Of a stretch of DNA of 64,000 bases, positions 34,595 to 45,947 are shown piece by piece (the stretch's first letter is position 1; every line of letters starts with the position of its first letter). The stretch covers positions 1 to 64,000 of the forward strand of contig NMRA01000077.1 of NCBI GenBank assembly GCA_002633005.1, in the 5' to 3' direction. The DNA comes from Phoronis australis. Taxonomy: Eukaryota; Phoronida; Phoronidae. A program made the translations under genes and the position numbers. The notes under the pieces are model-generated. The model was not told where the DNA came from and made no database searches. It saw only the letters and a program-made list of their open reading frames with translations.

Positions 34595-36465
34595 CCTGTT
34601 CTTCATTCATATCCCTTCTTCTGAAAGGGCCGCTCGCAGAGGAGACCCAAATGATAAAATCAATTTCCTGTTTTTGGCTTCCCAGATAGATCCATCAACA
34701 CTTTAGCAACATGTAAAGCACAATTTATTCACTCAGAAACGGGTTCGTTAAAGGACTTGCGAAGTAGCCCTTTGTGCACCACAGGGCAGACAGTGGGCAC
34801 TTTAAAAATTGTCCAAATGAACTCATCAATTCAAACTATACTTCATACTTTCATTCCTTCAATGGCGACTAGTGCTGTATATATTCTTTAATTTTTGTTA
34901 AGAAACGTCACCTTTTGGAGGGTCACTCGATTATGGAATTAAATGTCACTCTTTTTCGTTTTAAATGATATAGCCTTTCATATTAGGGAGGCTCTTTTAG
35001 AGCTGGTCTGTCTGATAGGGATGACCCAGTGCAACTGCCCCTCTGCTGCGAACCTGGCACTGTCAACTAGTCACGAGCAGCAAACGAAATTTCAAATTGG
35101 TCGAAAAGATATAGAACTTGTGAAGCAGAGCAGCATCAAGACATGCGGCCAACACAGCCAAATGTGAGATTATATTAAATAAAAGAATATTTACAGCACT
35201 AGTCGCCATCGCCAAAAGGATGAAAGTGAAGAATTAAATACCACTACTTATAACACACACACACACACAGGAACAAATTATCGATGGTTTTATAGCGATT
35301 GATACTTTTTCCCAAAGAAGATCGTTATTATCGTTATTATTATTAGCATTGTTGATTAAGTGGAAGTTGTTTGTAGGAGACTCCTAGACTTCTATCAGAC
35401 ACGAGGTGTATATTTTTGATGACCGTGTAAAATGTACATTTCTAGATTAAGGTGTATTCATAGTTTGTCAAATATCTCTAAAACACTCGTTGTTTTACGA
35501 CTTTTATTTATTTATAAAACACTTGAATATTATTTTTATTTGTTTATTTTGTTTGAATAATGTTGATTTTGCGTTGGGGTTTTGTTATTATTGGGTTAAA
35601 TAATAGTGCGCAAATAAAATTTTACAATGACGTCATACGAAACAGTGTAGACATTAATTCAAACTACAAATTTAAATATGTTGATGAAAAAACTTCCCGT
35701 CTAAGACTATTCCCAATTACTATTTTTTCACAATCTCAGGAACATAATGTAATCGCCATCTAGTAAAATGTAGTTTTGAAGTCTTCGACTTGAAAGGTGC
35801 GCGGTTTTGACAAGGTCAAGTAGCGAACAGAAGACACGAAGTGCACCACGCAGACACAAAAGAAAACACTTAACGAAGCAATTTTTCATTTATGAGCCAA
35901 AACGCGAAATTTTGAGGTACTGAAAATCCTACTGAGACTTTTTGAAAAAAAATGAAACAGTATTTGAAGCGGAATAGACTTCACACTATATCAAGAAAGC
36001 CTGATCGTATCTTGTGGAAAATATTTTTGGTGCACCTTACAAAGTAATCTGTGTACATTTTGTTTCTAATTCTAAGTCCGTTTGGAAAGCAAACTGAAGT
36101 GTTTTAGATCAGTTGTATGATCTTGTTTTCACACAATTTAATGGAACCCTGATCGGAACCAATGCCACGAATTAACGAGTAAAACCACCACGAGCGTAAC
36201 CGTTGAAAGAAAGTCGATTGATCGAACATGACCCCCACACAAAACGGAAGTAAATTCTTTTCAATTATCTTACAAACGTTGGTTCACATTTAGATGTTAT
36301 CGTCAAGAGTGAATGTCCGACTACTAATAGTTAGGGCAGACCTTCCAATGGAAAAGAGGGGCCCAAAATGTATAGAAATGGCGTGAAATGGAAGACAGGT
36401 CTGTGAAAGTAGCGCTATTGTTTGATTAATTAGGATTCCATCCAACCTAGTAATGCATCACATGT
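34595..36465. other. Spacer with a (ac)n microsatellite, no gene recognised
   Basis: A short (ac)8 run lies at 35253-35269. The surrounding DNA is AT-rich, including an att/tta-rich patch at 35330-35346. Confidence 0.45.
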
Positions 36466-37043
36466 AGCTATGTTGTCTTATAGCTATGTTGTCTTATAGC
36501 TATGTTGTCTTATGGCTATGTTGTCTTATGGCTATGTTGTCTTATGGCTATATTGTCTTATGGCTATGTTGTCTTATGGTTATGTTGTCTTATGGCTATG
36601 TTGTCTTATGGCTATGTTGTCTTATGGCTATGTTGTCTTATGGTTATGTTGTCTTATGGCTATGTTGTCTTATGGCTATGTTGTCTTATGGCTATGTTGT
36701 CTTATGGTTATGTTGTCTTATGGCTATGTTGTCTTATGGCTATGTTGTCTTATGGCTATGTTGTCTTATGGTTATGTTGTCTTATGGCTATGTTGTCTTA
36801 TGGCTATGTTGTCTTATGGCTATGTTGTCTTATGGTTATGTTGTCTTATGGCTATGCTGTCTTATGGTTATGTTGTCTTATGGCTATGTTGTCTTATGGC
36901 TATGTTGTCTTATAGCTATGTTGTATTATGGCTATGTTGTCTTATTACTATGTTGTCTTATGGTTATGTTGTCTTATGGCTATGTTGTCTTATGGCTATG
37001 TTGTCTTGTGGCAATGTTGTCTTATAGCTATGTTGTCTTATAG
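36466..37043 (+). repeat. 16-bp minisatellite (~36 copies) with 64-bp higher-order repeat
   Basis: The unit is tgttgtcttatggcta. A ggtta variant of the unit occurs at 36578, 36642, 36706, 36770 and 36834, exactly every 64 bp, so the array has a four-unit higher-order structure (three ggcta units, one ggtta). Because 16 is not a multiple of 3 and the plus unit has no stop in any phase, all three plus frames are open and read the same 16-residue hydrophobic repeat (MLSYGYVVLWLCCLMA). The minus strand has stops. The long open frames here are an artefact of the repeat, not genes. Confidence 0.97.
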
Positions 37044-37265
37044 TCTATTTAAAACATGAGGAGTTTATACCTACATGTACGATTGTAAAGTCAGCAAACA
37101 TTGCAAAGACGAGTTATTAGCTTTGACCAGAGTTATTAAACATCAAACTCCGTTGTTTTTTGGGATTTTATTACAAATCATCTTTTCTCACTGTTGTCTG
37201 CCAGGCATTTGTTGAAATCAAGGCCGGTGTCTCAACCATTTAAACACACATACTGTAAAATACCA

Positions 37266-37345
37266 ACACGTGGTATGGCTCAGTGGCACAACATTCGACT
37301 GCTACTGCAGGGTTAATTGGTAGTTCGATTTCGCGCAGGTGCTAA
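37266..37345 (+). other. tRNA-like sequence (SINE head or tRNA pseudogene)
   Basis: tggctcagtggcacaac fits a Pol III A box/D arm and tagttcgatttcgcg a B box/T arm, with proper spacing. No complete cloverleaf is seen. Confidence 0.35.
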
Positions 37346-40300
37346 TTTCTGAATACAAAACTTTTGTCGTAGAGGATATCCCTTGAACCACTACATATAG
37401 GGTGGAAAAATTGTCATTATTCTTACTCATAGGCCATGCGGATTGAAACGTTTGGCTTATAGCAAAGTTCAGCAACGACTAAAATATCCTGGACAAGTGT
37501 ATTAATCTGTTTGTGCCCGAATTTCTTCGCATACAGGAACTATTCTTGACCTGAAGATGCTGATTTCGATACTCTGTGGTTGGGAATTCTAGTGAAGGTC
37601 ATGTGAATGTAATGGGCCTTTTATAATTCAGGAATGATCTGAAACTTTAGTGAAGGTAGAATGTTGCAAATTATTCGAAAACCTTTGGTAGACGAAACTG
37701 TCGAAAAAGAGCCATACCTTAGGTCTTGCAAATAGTAACTCGCGTCTGAATATTCAGCAATAGACAGCACTGAGTAAAATTCTGTTCGTCTTCATCTGAG
37801 ATAAATCTTGAACACTTCCCCACTACATGTATATCCAACTGACTGGTTCAATCACGCTTTGTACTTGGGTTCATTAACGAAGGCCGGAAGACGGCGCTGT
37901 CTGGCTGTTGCAATTTCGTTAAAAGAGGCAGTGTCGCTAAAGTCAGCCGCACGGTTGTACGCTTTTTGCAAAAAGGGACATGGCGTTCTGTCCTTTGGAG
38001 CAAAATGCACCATGGTTTCTCTTTACAATATATGCAACGCACATACCGAACAAATATTTTGATTTTTCCTTGATTGAGGAATGTTGTAGCTTGAAGTCGA
38101 CGATACAATAAAGGTTATTTCTGCATTGGGCTGGAATTTTCTTGAGGCAGGCAGACGATCCCCGTAGGAAAAGAATATACTTTATGTTCTCCCCGAGATG
38201 TTTTATCAGCAATCGACATAAAAACTTGGCTGGAAAGTACTCAAATATTTACCAATGTTCTATAACTGATAAGTCAAAAAGGTCCGCCATAAGGATTTTT
38301 CGTTTTAAATGGTTGGCCTCGGGATTCTTTAAGTGGACGCTAACGAATATATGTAGATCAAGTCTTTTTGACGTTTGAATAGATTGAGGGCAGAAGGTAA
38401 TTCATCACCATGGGGGCGTTCGTGTGATGAGAGACCTACGCGATTTGCCTGAACGCTGACGTTTCTATGGTAAGGTGCCTTACTTCACTTAGGACACCTA
38501 GTGAATTTCGAGATCCTCAATGATCAGCACGATCTCACGTGACCACTTGAATGTACACTTTTCTGTGAGTAAAACTACTGTTACACTAGTGCTGTTTACT
38601 ACTGAACTTTATAGTTGCTAATCATTTGTGGGTTGAAATGTGATGACTTTGTCAGCTTAATTAGCTACTGAGGTCGACCCTTGAAGCCTACAGGTTTAAT
38701 TAGGCTCGCAAGAATTGTCTGATCGAATGAAAATGTTTACAAGCATGTTTCGATTTCCAAGTAAGGGTCTCTTGTTCGATTTTGTGTCATGTCGCGAGTG
38801 GTAAATTATGGCTGCGGGCCAGTAATAATGAATAGATTGGACAGGTTGCATAATGTGAGTGACACTGACACTGGCTTTTGTGAGAAGCATGCCAAAACAG
38901 TACACAGACCACATGGATGTACAACTTGACATGTCCCCGCCATTGCGAGACAATTGCCAAAACAGCGTACATGTACGTCAGTATTGACCTTGATGTTCAT
39001 TTCGTTACATACTTTGGCTCTTTGTTAGTATTTACATAAGGCTGTGTATAATGTCGATCGTGTATTTGGCTCGAAATTTAACCTAGGCGATTTTTTGTCG
39101 CCGGGATGCCCCTCTCTCTACTCAAATGCATGGACCCTAGTACTGTAGAAAAGTAAAAAGATGAAACATAAAATAGAAGCTTTCAGTATTCAGTTCAACT
39201 ACAACAGTTGCAATTTCAAAAAGTTTGTTCATAGTGATGGGACCCCACCCCCCGATGTGGACATGTGTGTACTAGCGTTTCTGATGTGAAATGTTTCACA
39301 TGTGACTTTTCATTCTAGTTTTCGACAAAGGCGGCAAGTCAATTAACGTGTGCACTGGCAGACAAATCTCAGTGAGAACTGCACAGTAACTCAGCAGGCT
39401 CTTCGTCTACTGGGAAACACTCTTTGGCGTTGTGAGAGCACAAAAAGCTTTTTCGCTTGCATTAATCTTCAGTAAAGACGCACTAAGTTTTAATCCAACC
39501 TTCCACAATGAGCCTCTCACGATAATTATGTAAGAAAGAGATTAGTGGACCAATAACAGTGGCCATCTAATGTTGGTGCTCTCTAGAGAAATGGGAGCAA
39601 GGAAGCTTGATGCTGATTCACATTCGGTGGAGAGAAAGTCAGTACTACATGGTGATTCATTGATTTAAAAACAGAAGAAATAGATCCCAGCGTCAACTCA
39701 TTCCATTGTTTGTTTATAACTTATGTTCATTAATTTGTTTTAGCGTTATCATTCACCAGTCACAGACATGCAGCCCCGGATTCTTCTTCGCAGTTGGACA
39801 TGTAGGCAACACGTCCATAGTCCCTCGGTTGTTCGGTTAGGGGCTACAATTTTAAACGAGTGGTAGGCCAAATCCGGCTACCGATTTGGAGTTTTCACCT
39901 CGTCAAAAATGCATTCCACACTTAAAATTATCACTTAAAAAAGCGCTTACTTTCTTCATTGGTCCTTTCTACTTCTATACATATCTTCGATTGATGAACT
40001 GAAGTTTAGTTGTGAGAATTAAGGTGACTTCGGCGAAGAACTCCAACTCCACTTTCTTGGTTGCCGTTAACTTTTTCACCACACTCGCGATAACCACAAA
40101 GTATGTCTACTAAGTCACGTGAGTTAGGCAAAGACTAGCGCGAGACTGAGTGAAGCACGTGACGCTAGCGCGTGACACTTGCAAAATAGCATGAGAAGGT
40201 ATCAGGTGAAATTTGAAAGATTTGTGTCCCTTGGACTTTTTATTCGTCAGCATGCGTGATTTCACGTAACTTCCTCAAAATGGCACCCGGTAAGAGAGGC

Positions 40301-41520
40301 TCGAGCAAACTGCGACAGATTTTCATGGATTTGTTCAAATTATCTTGACTGAATCGTCTCCAGACTTATGGTATGAGTTGTTTATAACTCCATGTGCATA
40401 TATGCATGTTTCATTTGTTTTTATTTCCTGTATTTTGAAACGAGTAACTTTTTGTGGGATGTACTATCGCCCCTGTAGGTATGCCTGAGGCGTCCAGGGC
40501 GATGTAATTGCCTATTGGGCATGATGGCCGTCACCCACGAATATTTCAAGAGGTTTTCCGTTTTCGTATATCCCACGACACCTCACTGAGAATTTGCCGG
40601 AATTATGATAGAATGAAAGGTGTTCAAGCGCTGCTTGTTCTGGTAGGTTGAAATCTCCCGTCTGTATACATAGGATCTGCAGGTGGCGCTGAACGTCCGT
40701 CTACCAAAGACCTCGTCGCGGTCTGATGCAAAATTATAATTTAAAAACTTCTTGAAAATTCACTTGAAATGTTCTGCATTTTTCGAACAGGTTTTCAAAA
40801 TTTCACCCATATGAATTATAAGGTCAAAACGCATTTTAATTGGTTCTGATGTGAAGATTTTTTGAAAATTAATACTGTGATGTTGAAGTTTTTAGTTTTC
40901 ATAATTTTCAAAAAAAAATCATTCTGTTGCCACTCAAATGAGTCGGGGTCATTCTTTCTTTGTTACCCCAGCGCCACTTGATGTCAGATAAAATGGACCC
41001 TCATGCTTGTTTCCACAGTTTAAACGCGCAGTAACGCGCTTGACTACTTTTACCTGGGGAGCCTTCCGACACCTGTTCTTAACCATAAAGATAATGTAGG
41101 ACCTTATCAACAAGTCTGCGTAATAAGTCAAATATCTACAAAACTACACTTTTTAATTAACGAGGTGAAAGTGCGTATTTTCTGAAAGTACATTTTAGAA
41201 TTTGATCTTTGACTACAACTTCTTCGGTCTCGTGACCATATCATTTTAGTAAGTTACAGCAAGAAGAAATCAACATTCATAACCAAACACAGACATCATT
41301 AACATGACAAAATTTCGTTTGATCAAAATATTCGTAAAGATAAAATCTAAACAATGCTGTTAAAGTTTCCTGAATTCTCATTCAAGCTTTGTTTTAGTTT
41401 GATGCTATTTTTGATTTTTTTTCATAAAAGCCATAAAAGTTCAAATTTTAAAAGCCTCTAATGCAAACGTGGAGCATCTAAAAACAATTCTTAACAGCGT
41501 TTTGGAAAACAGTGCATAAA
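37346..41520. other. Spacer in LU intron 1, few signals
   Basis: No gene recognised with support. Two CACGTG E-boxes (40116-40121, 40156-40161) lie about 120-160 bp upstream of a plus-strand ATG at 40280 that is followed at once by a donor (ATGGCACCCG|gtaaga). This could be a promoter and a 10-nt first coding exon, but nothing else supports it. Confidence 0.3.
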
Positions 41521-41806
41521 CAGTGGCGGATCTAGGATATCATAAAGGGGAGAAACATTTTGTCTCGGGCAAACGCGTAAAGCCAGATTGCATGCACGCA
41601 ACCAGCCTAAAATATAGGGTACTCGAATTTCTGAGGATGTGGACTTTTTACTAGAAAACAAACGGACACTTGCAGTTGGGTCTGAGCCCCCTCAGCCGCA
41701 TGTTAATTACCGAGGTAAATTAATAAACTCAATATTTCTTCACGCTCTTGCTGTTTATTTTTTGCGGCAACCAAGGGAGGCTTGTCCTCCCCTAAATCTG
41801 CCTATG
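41521..41806. mobile_element. 286-bp MITE of the cagtggcggat family with ATAAA target duplication
   Basis: It starts cagtggcggatctaggatat and ends aaatctgcctatg. Perfect 5-bp duplications ATAAA flank it (41516-41520 and 41807-41811). It shares subterminal sequence (ttgctgtttattttttgcgg) with the 955-bp element in the Gypsy pol and with 51265-51604. No coding capacity. Confidence 0.9.
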
Positions 41807-41943
41807 ATAAAGCCTTGTATTGAAAAGTTCCAAATGAATCTAATCACCCGGCATTTTAAGGTGTGGAAAGTAAACGCGTGTGAGCAGACAACGAAACACG
41901 ACAGACGACGAAGAATTAAATCAATACAGTTATCATAACTTAC

Positions 41944-42152
41944 AACATGCTGGTCGACAGGCTGTGACCACCAGGGTAACAAAATAGCTTGGTACCAGTT
42001 GACTTCCCCGGCCATAGGCCAGTCTCTTGAAGGGGCTATTGGTTTTTGTCTTTTCACTGTTGAGTTTCTCGAAATATTTTGTCTAGACGAAGAGACTGTA
42101 GATTTCTGTCCTCTGACTTCGAGTTGCAGACATATTTTCCGACGTTCAGCCT
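41944..42152 (-). CDS. Candidate exon just downstream of the LU signal-peptide exon
   Basis: The minus strand is open for 69 codons between an AG (catgaaaacag) giving phase 1 and a good donor (CATGTT|gtaagttatg). The translation begins EAERRKICLQLEVRGQKSTV and is rich in Ser, Arg and Lys, with WYQAILLPWWSQ near the end. It could follow the signal exon after a roughly 300-nt intron as an alternative transcript, but its phase-0 donor cannot join LU exon 2. The acceptor lacks a pyrimidine tract. No homology is recognised. Confidence 0.22.
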
Positions 42153-42454
42153 CTGTTTTCATGAGACAGGCAAATCCATTCGTACACTGATTTTAAGCCG
42201 ATAGCCAAATTATTCGGTAACAATCATTATAAATAGTCTCTTGGAGAAACAGGCCCCCTACACACCTCGCAGCGCCGTCTGGTAATCATGGTCAGAATCG
42301 CAGGTGCAGTGTATCAGTAACTTATACCTGCAGTAACCTGTTGGTCCAGGACTTGAGCTATTTCTACTATACATGTACCGCCACTCAGCAGCAGCACTTA
42401 CGGAGTCAACGGTAAGGCTACCCTGGCAAAGCGATAATAGTGACTATAACTTAC

Positions 42455-42530
42455 CTGCTGCTAGCAAAACCAGCATCCACACTATAAGCGTACCTAAGTG
42501 CCATAAATCAGATGACTGTAGACGGAACAT
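42455..42530 (-). CDS. Ly6/uPAR (LU) domain protein, exon 1: signal peptide
   Basis: The minus-strand ATG at 42530 opens 25 codons ending in a strongly hydrophobic run, WHLGTLIVWMLVLLAA, then the phase-1 donor G|gtaagt. Joined to exon 2 this gives a signal peptide ending AA before DTEPLKCYVC, exactly where LU proteins are cleaved. All three exons then form one 426-nt reading frame. The link over 18.5 kb is inferred from phase and protein logic. The candidate first exon at 31414/33670 is an alternative, though its peptide is a poorer signal. Confidence 0.62.
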
Positions 42531-42647
42531 TCTGCACTCGATCCAGCCTTAGCAGTAAGGTAATGAATTATAAACTAAGCCGTGATCGCTTCACAGGCCT
42601 ATAAAATATGAATAGTGTTTTCCATCACTCAATGTGGCACTTGCCCG

Positions 42648-42654
42648 ATTTATA
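42648..42654 (-). promoter_or_regulatory. Possible TATA box of the LU gene
   Basis: TATAAAT on the minus strand, about 118 nt upstream of the exon 1 ATG. Position is plausible but unproven. Confidence 0.3.
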
Positions 42655-45600
42655 AATACAACGCAAAGTCGCAGTGCGATACGTGGTAACTATAAGCTTT
42701 CCTTTGACAACAGAGAATATTTAAACGCAGGAACGACCGCAACAACAACAATAAAATTAAAACGCGCTCGATCTATATGTCAGCAAGTGCTTAGATAAAC
42801 ATTTTCAACAGTGCATCAATTTTATGTCCGTTTGTACAAATATTGATAATCTGTGATTCGCTTTATTGTGGCTGTGTTTATAGAGCACACTTGTTGGGTT
42901 GATGGTTGGGTGTACATTCATTTCCATTTCATCCAGTCAAGGCTTTTTCTGGTGTCATTTGATTTAATTACTAAAAACCCTTTTGCACTGATAACCATGT
43001 AAGTTGCATAGGATGTTTTACAACAGGTGAGATTTCAACACTTCAGTAACTTTAAATTGAATGAACTCCAAATAGTCTATCGGTCATGCCTTTACGGACC
43101 GTGCGAAATTAACCAGGGTACCAATCGGTCTCATTCACAGCCCACAGGACACTCTGTTTAACTGCATGCGTCCTTTTCATTATGAGTTCTTAATTCCTCT
43201 CTTTACGAGCTGTAGATCATTGCTAAGACACCAAATCAGTTTTTGTTAAGCTTACGCAGTTCTTATCTCATGAACCCCATTGAACAACTCGTAAAATAGA
43301 AAGGTATTGTCCTGACACGGAATTGAATAGTTTAATTATTTTTTGTTTTGTAAGTTCTGTAGAGTTTATTGCTCAGCACTCAGGCCACTAACGAGTTTTA
43401 TGGTCTGGGCTCAACATGAGGGGTAAATACATGTAGATTGCTAGTTTCCTTGCCAAGCATTACCCGTTTCTTCGCTCTCGTTTAAATCGGCTTCAGTGCA
43501 TATCACGAATCTCCAGTGATACAATAACCCACCCTAGTGCATGTACTTGTATAACATATAAAGGTATTTATAAATTACATATGCTGCTCCAATGGCTCCT
43601 AATAATGATAATAATGACGTCGAATGTAGTTGGTAATCTTACCTCAAATTTAACTTTGCGATGAAATTCCGTTTTATTGTATGACAGAGGACATTGTACT
43701 CACACCATGCAACATTTACGGTCGTGAAAGAGAAGTTCGATTGTTGTTTTATCGGCACAGCGTTGAACGTGTATCATTTGCCAAGTACTGCGTTATTGGT
43801 GCAGTAATCCCCGAATTATTACACTAAAAATTTTTTAGTCAGTCTGAATAAGAGTAATTGTAGCCTAACACTGATGAATATCTATTGCTGTATAAAACAA
43901 TTATTACTGGAATTCGTGTGTATTACTGTCATATATATATTTCTCATATTAATGACTAATAAAGACAACAAATATTCATTGCAGTAATAAATATGTAGCA
44001 TTGTATTTTATCAGCCAGTCGCAATGATGCAGTAAAACAGGCCCGTAGCCAGCACTGAGCCGGGGGAGGTGTTTCGAATTTCTAGAGCGGTGGACCTTTG
44101 ATATTTTGCAAACGTCGACACTGTAGAGTTTTCGGAAAGGCCTTTGACGCAGCTTAATTGGGGGGGGGGGGTATGTATACACAACGATGACTCTCAGTTC
44201 TATGTTTATGAGATGAGACAGAATTTGAAATACCAGAAATGAGGATGCTGTGACGGTTGCTAGCAAAGAACGGGACACAAATTCGGATGCATTGCAGTCC
44301 AGAAAGAGAACGGTCTCGAATTACCTTCTGCCAAAATTTCAAATCAGTCGTGCTTAAATGAGTGATTACACCTCATTACATACTCGGACGGAAATATGAA
44401 GTTTAAACGGCGAATGACTTGACAAAATTGTTTATCCGGTTGTATTTTGCGTGTTATTTAAGTTGCTTACATCGCTGGATATGGAAACAGCCCACTGTTC
44501 TGAAGGTTCATTACTCAGAAGGTTCACTACTCCGAAAATATCTAATATAATTTTTATGCTTCTGCATGCAAAAGTAAACGATACTTCGGTTATTAGATGC
44601 GCTGAGTGGTGTACATGTACTAACACCGTCGGGAGCTACTGATTTCATGCAGGTACGAAATTGCCCGCATATCTAGCAAATACGGGAAAATGAGTTCGTT
44701 CTTGCATTTTTAAAATCAGGATAGTTCGGTAGTGACCCTTCTTTAACACAAACTTCGTTGAAAACACGACAAAACGTTTGGTTGGAAAGCTTGATACAGA
44801 GTCGCTCGAGCATGTAGTGTCGAAACGATCCCTTGTCTTCAGAAGTTGTAGCAAAACACTGAGAGACGTAACAAACAAACAAATTAAAACGATGGCTATA
44901 TTTCAAAACTGCATATCTCATCATCAGGCAATACATGTAAGTGGAATGAACATACACGAAGCGAAGTAAACAGTGAAAGATACACATGACAGCGGGAAGA
45001 GGGGCATACAAGCAGAGAGCGTGAATGCAACACACGGTGGGAAGCCCACAAGCCTATCAAAACAGAGCCAACGTTTGGTACACACCTGTGAGCTGTTCGT
45101 CATTCAAAAGGGGTTGATTGTGACTGATCACTAGAGGTTCCAAAATCTTTAGCCAGAATGTGACATATACCTTCGGAATAGTGACATGTAACTTTGGAAA
45201 TCTTTCCCATCAAATTCGTCGCTCGTATAAAGTTTGCGAGGCTGCGTACAACTGACACTAATTAACAACAGAATACTTTTTACATTGAACAAAGTTTTCA
45301 TTAGGTCTAGACCTACTTTTCCCTAATATTGCACGAACACACGGAAGTTAAATTTAATAATCTATATTTATCTACTACCAGTACGTGAAAATAAAAAGCC
45401 TTGTAATCAGGAACCGTGGCGTCAGATCCTCACGTGATCTGTCTAAAAATAACCCGAGCTATCAGTTTTCATGTCCCCTCAACAATGCAATAAAATTTTC
45501 GTTCAATTTTTTTTTTCAAAACCCTGACATCCAGTGCTATATAGATCCAATAGAACTGAAGGACGTTCTATCGTATGACATACCGCATATACACTGTCTC

Positions 45601-45656
45601 AACCTGTTCATTTCCGCCAAAGTAGCATGGAAATGAACTCACTTGTTCCAAAATAG
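42655..45656. other. Spacer, no gene recognised
   Basis: A cag-gcccgtagccagc motif at 44038, followed by a G-rich subterminal stretch, resembles the end of another hAT-like element. Its other end is unclear (perhaps the G11 run near 44160). Nothing else supported. Confidence 0.35.
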
Positions 45657-45740
45657 TGGACAATTACATAGACATTACTGTAATTATTGTTTATTACTGT
45701 ATCACATAGACATTACTTTCATTATTGTCTATAACTGCGC
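45657..45740. repeat. Two units of an AT-rich ~38-bp satellite
   Basis: Units of the form acatagacattactgtaatt...tttattactgtatc. They are the same family as the longer array at 47345-48205. Confidence 0.75.
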
Positions 45741-45893
45741 GGCGGAACGGCCTGTCGCCCATTACCGCGAGTCACTATTCTCATTCTAGCTTAAGTCACA
45801 TATTCTTAGTTAAAATACACGGCAATATCTCACGTAATCTCGCGGAGTCTTGTTTTTAGCGAGGTCCTAGCTTACTTAACGGGAGGCTGATTT
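45741..45893. repeat. MITE related to 1509-1662
   Basis: 45811-45887 matches the reverse complement of 1525-1600 (taaaatacacggcaatatct, tttttagcgaggtcctagc). The right end is taacgggaggc, as at 55804. The left boundary is not clear. Confidence 0.65.
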
Positions 45894-45947
45894 GTCGGAG
45901 CTTGTAAAGTGTGGCTCTGTCGTTAATATACACATACGCACAATAAT

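Noticed and set aside
36486-37043. Open frames of 137-185 codons in all three plus frames
   Set aside because: They are a by-product of the stop-free 16-bp minisatellite; every frame gives the same low-complexity repeat.
41755-41943. C-terminal part of the 135-codon minus-strand frame
   Set aside because: It runs past a good donor into the end of a MITE.
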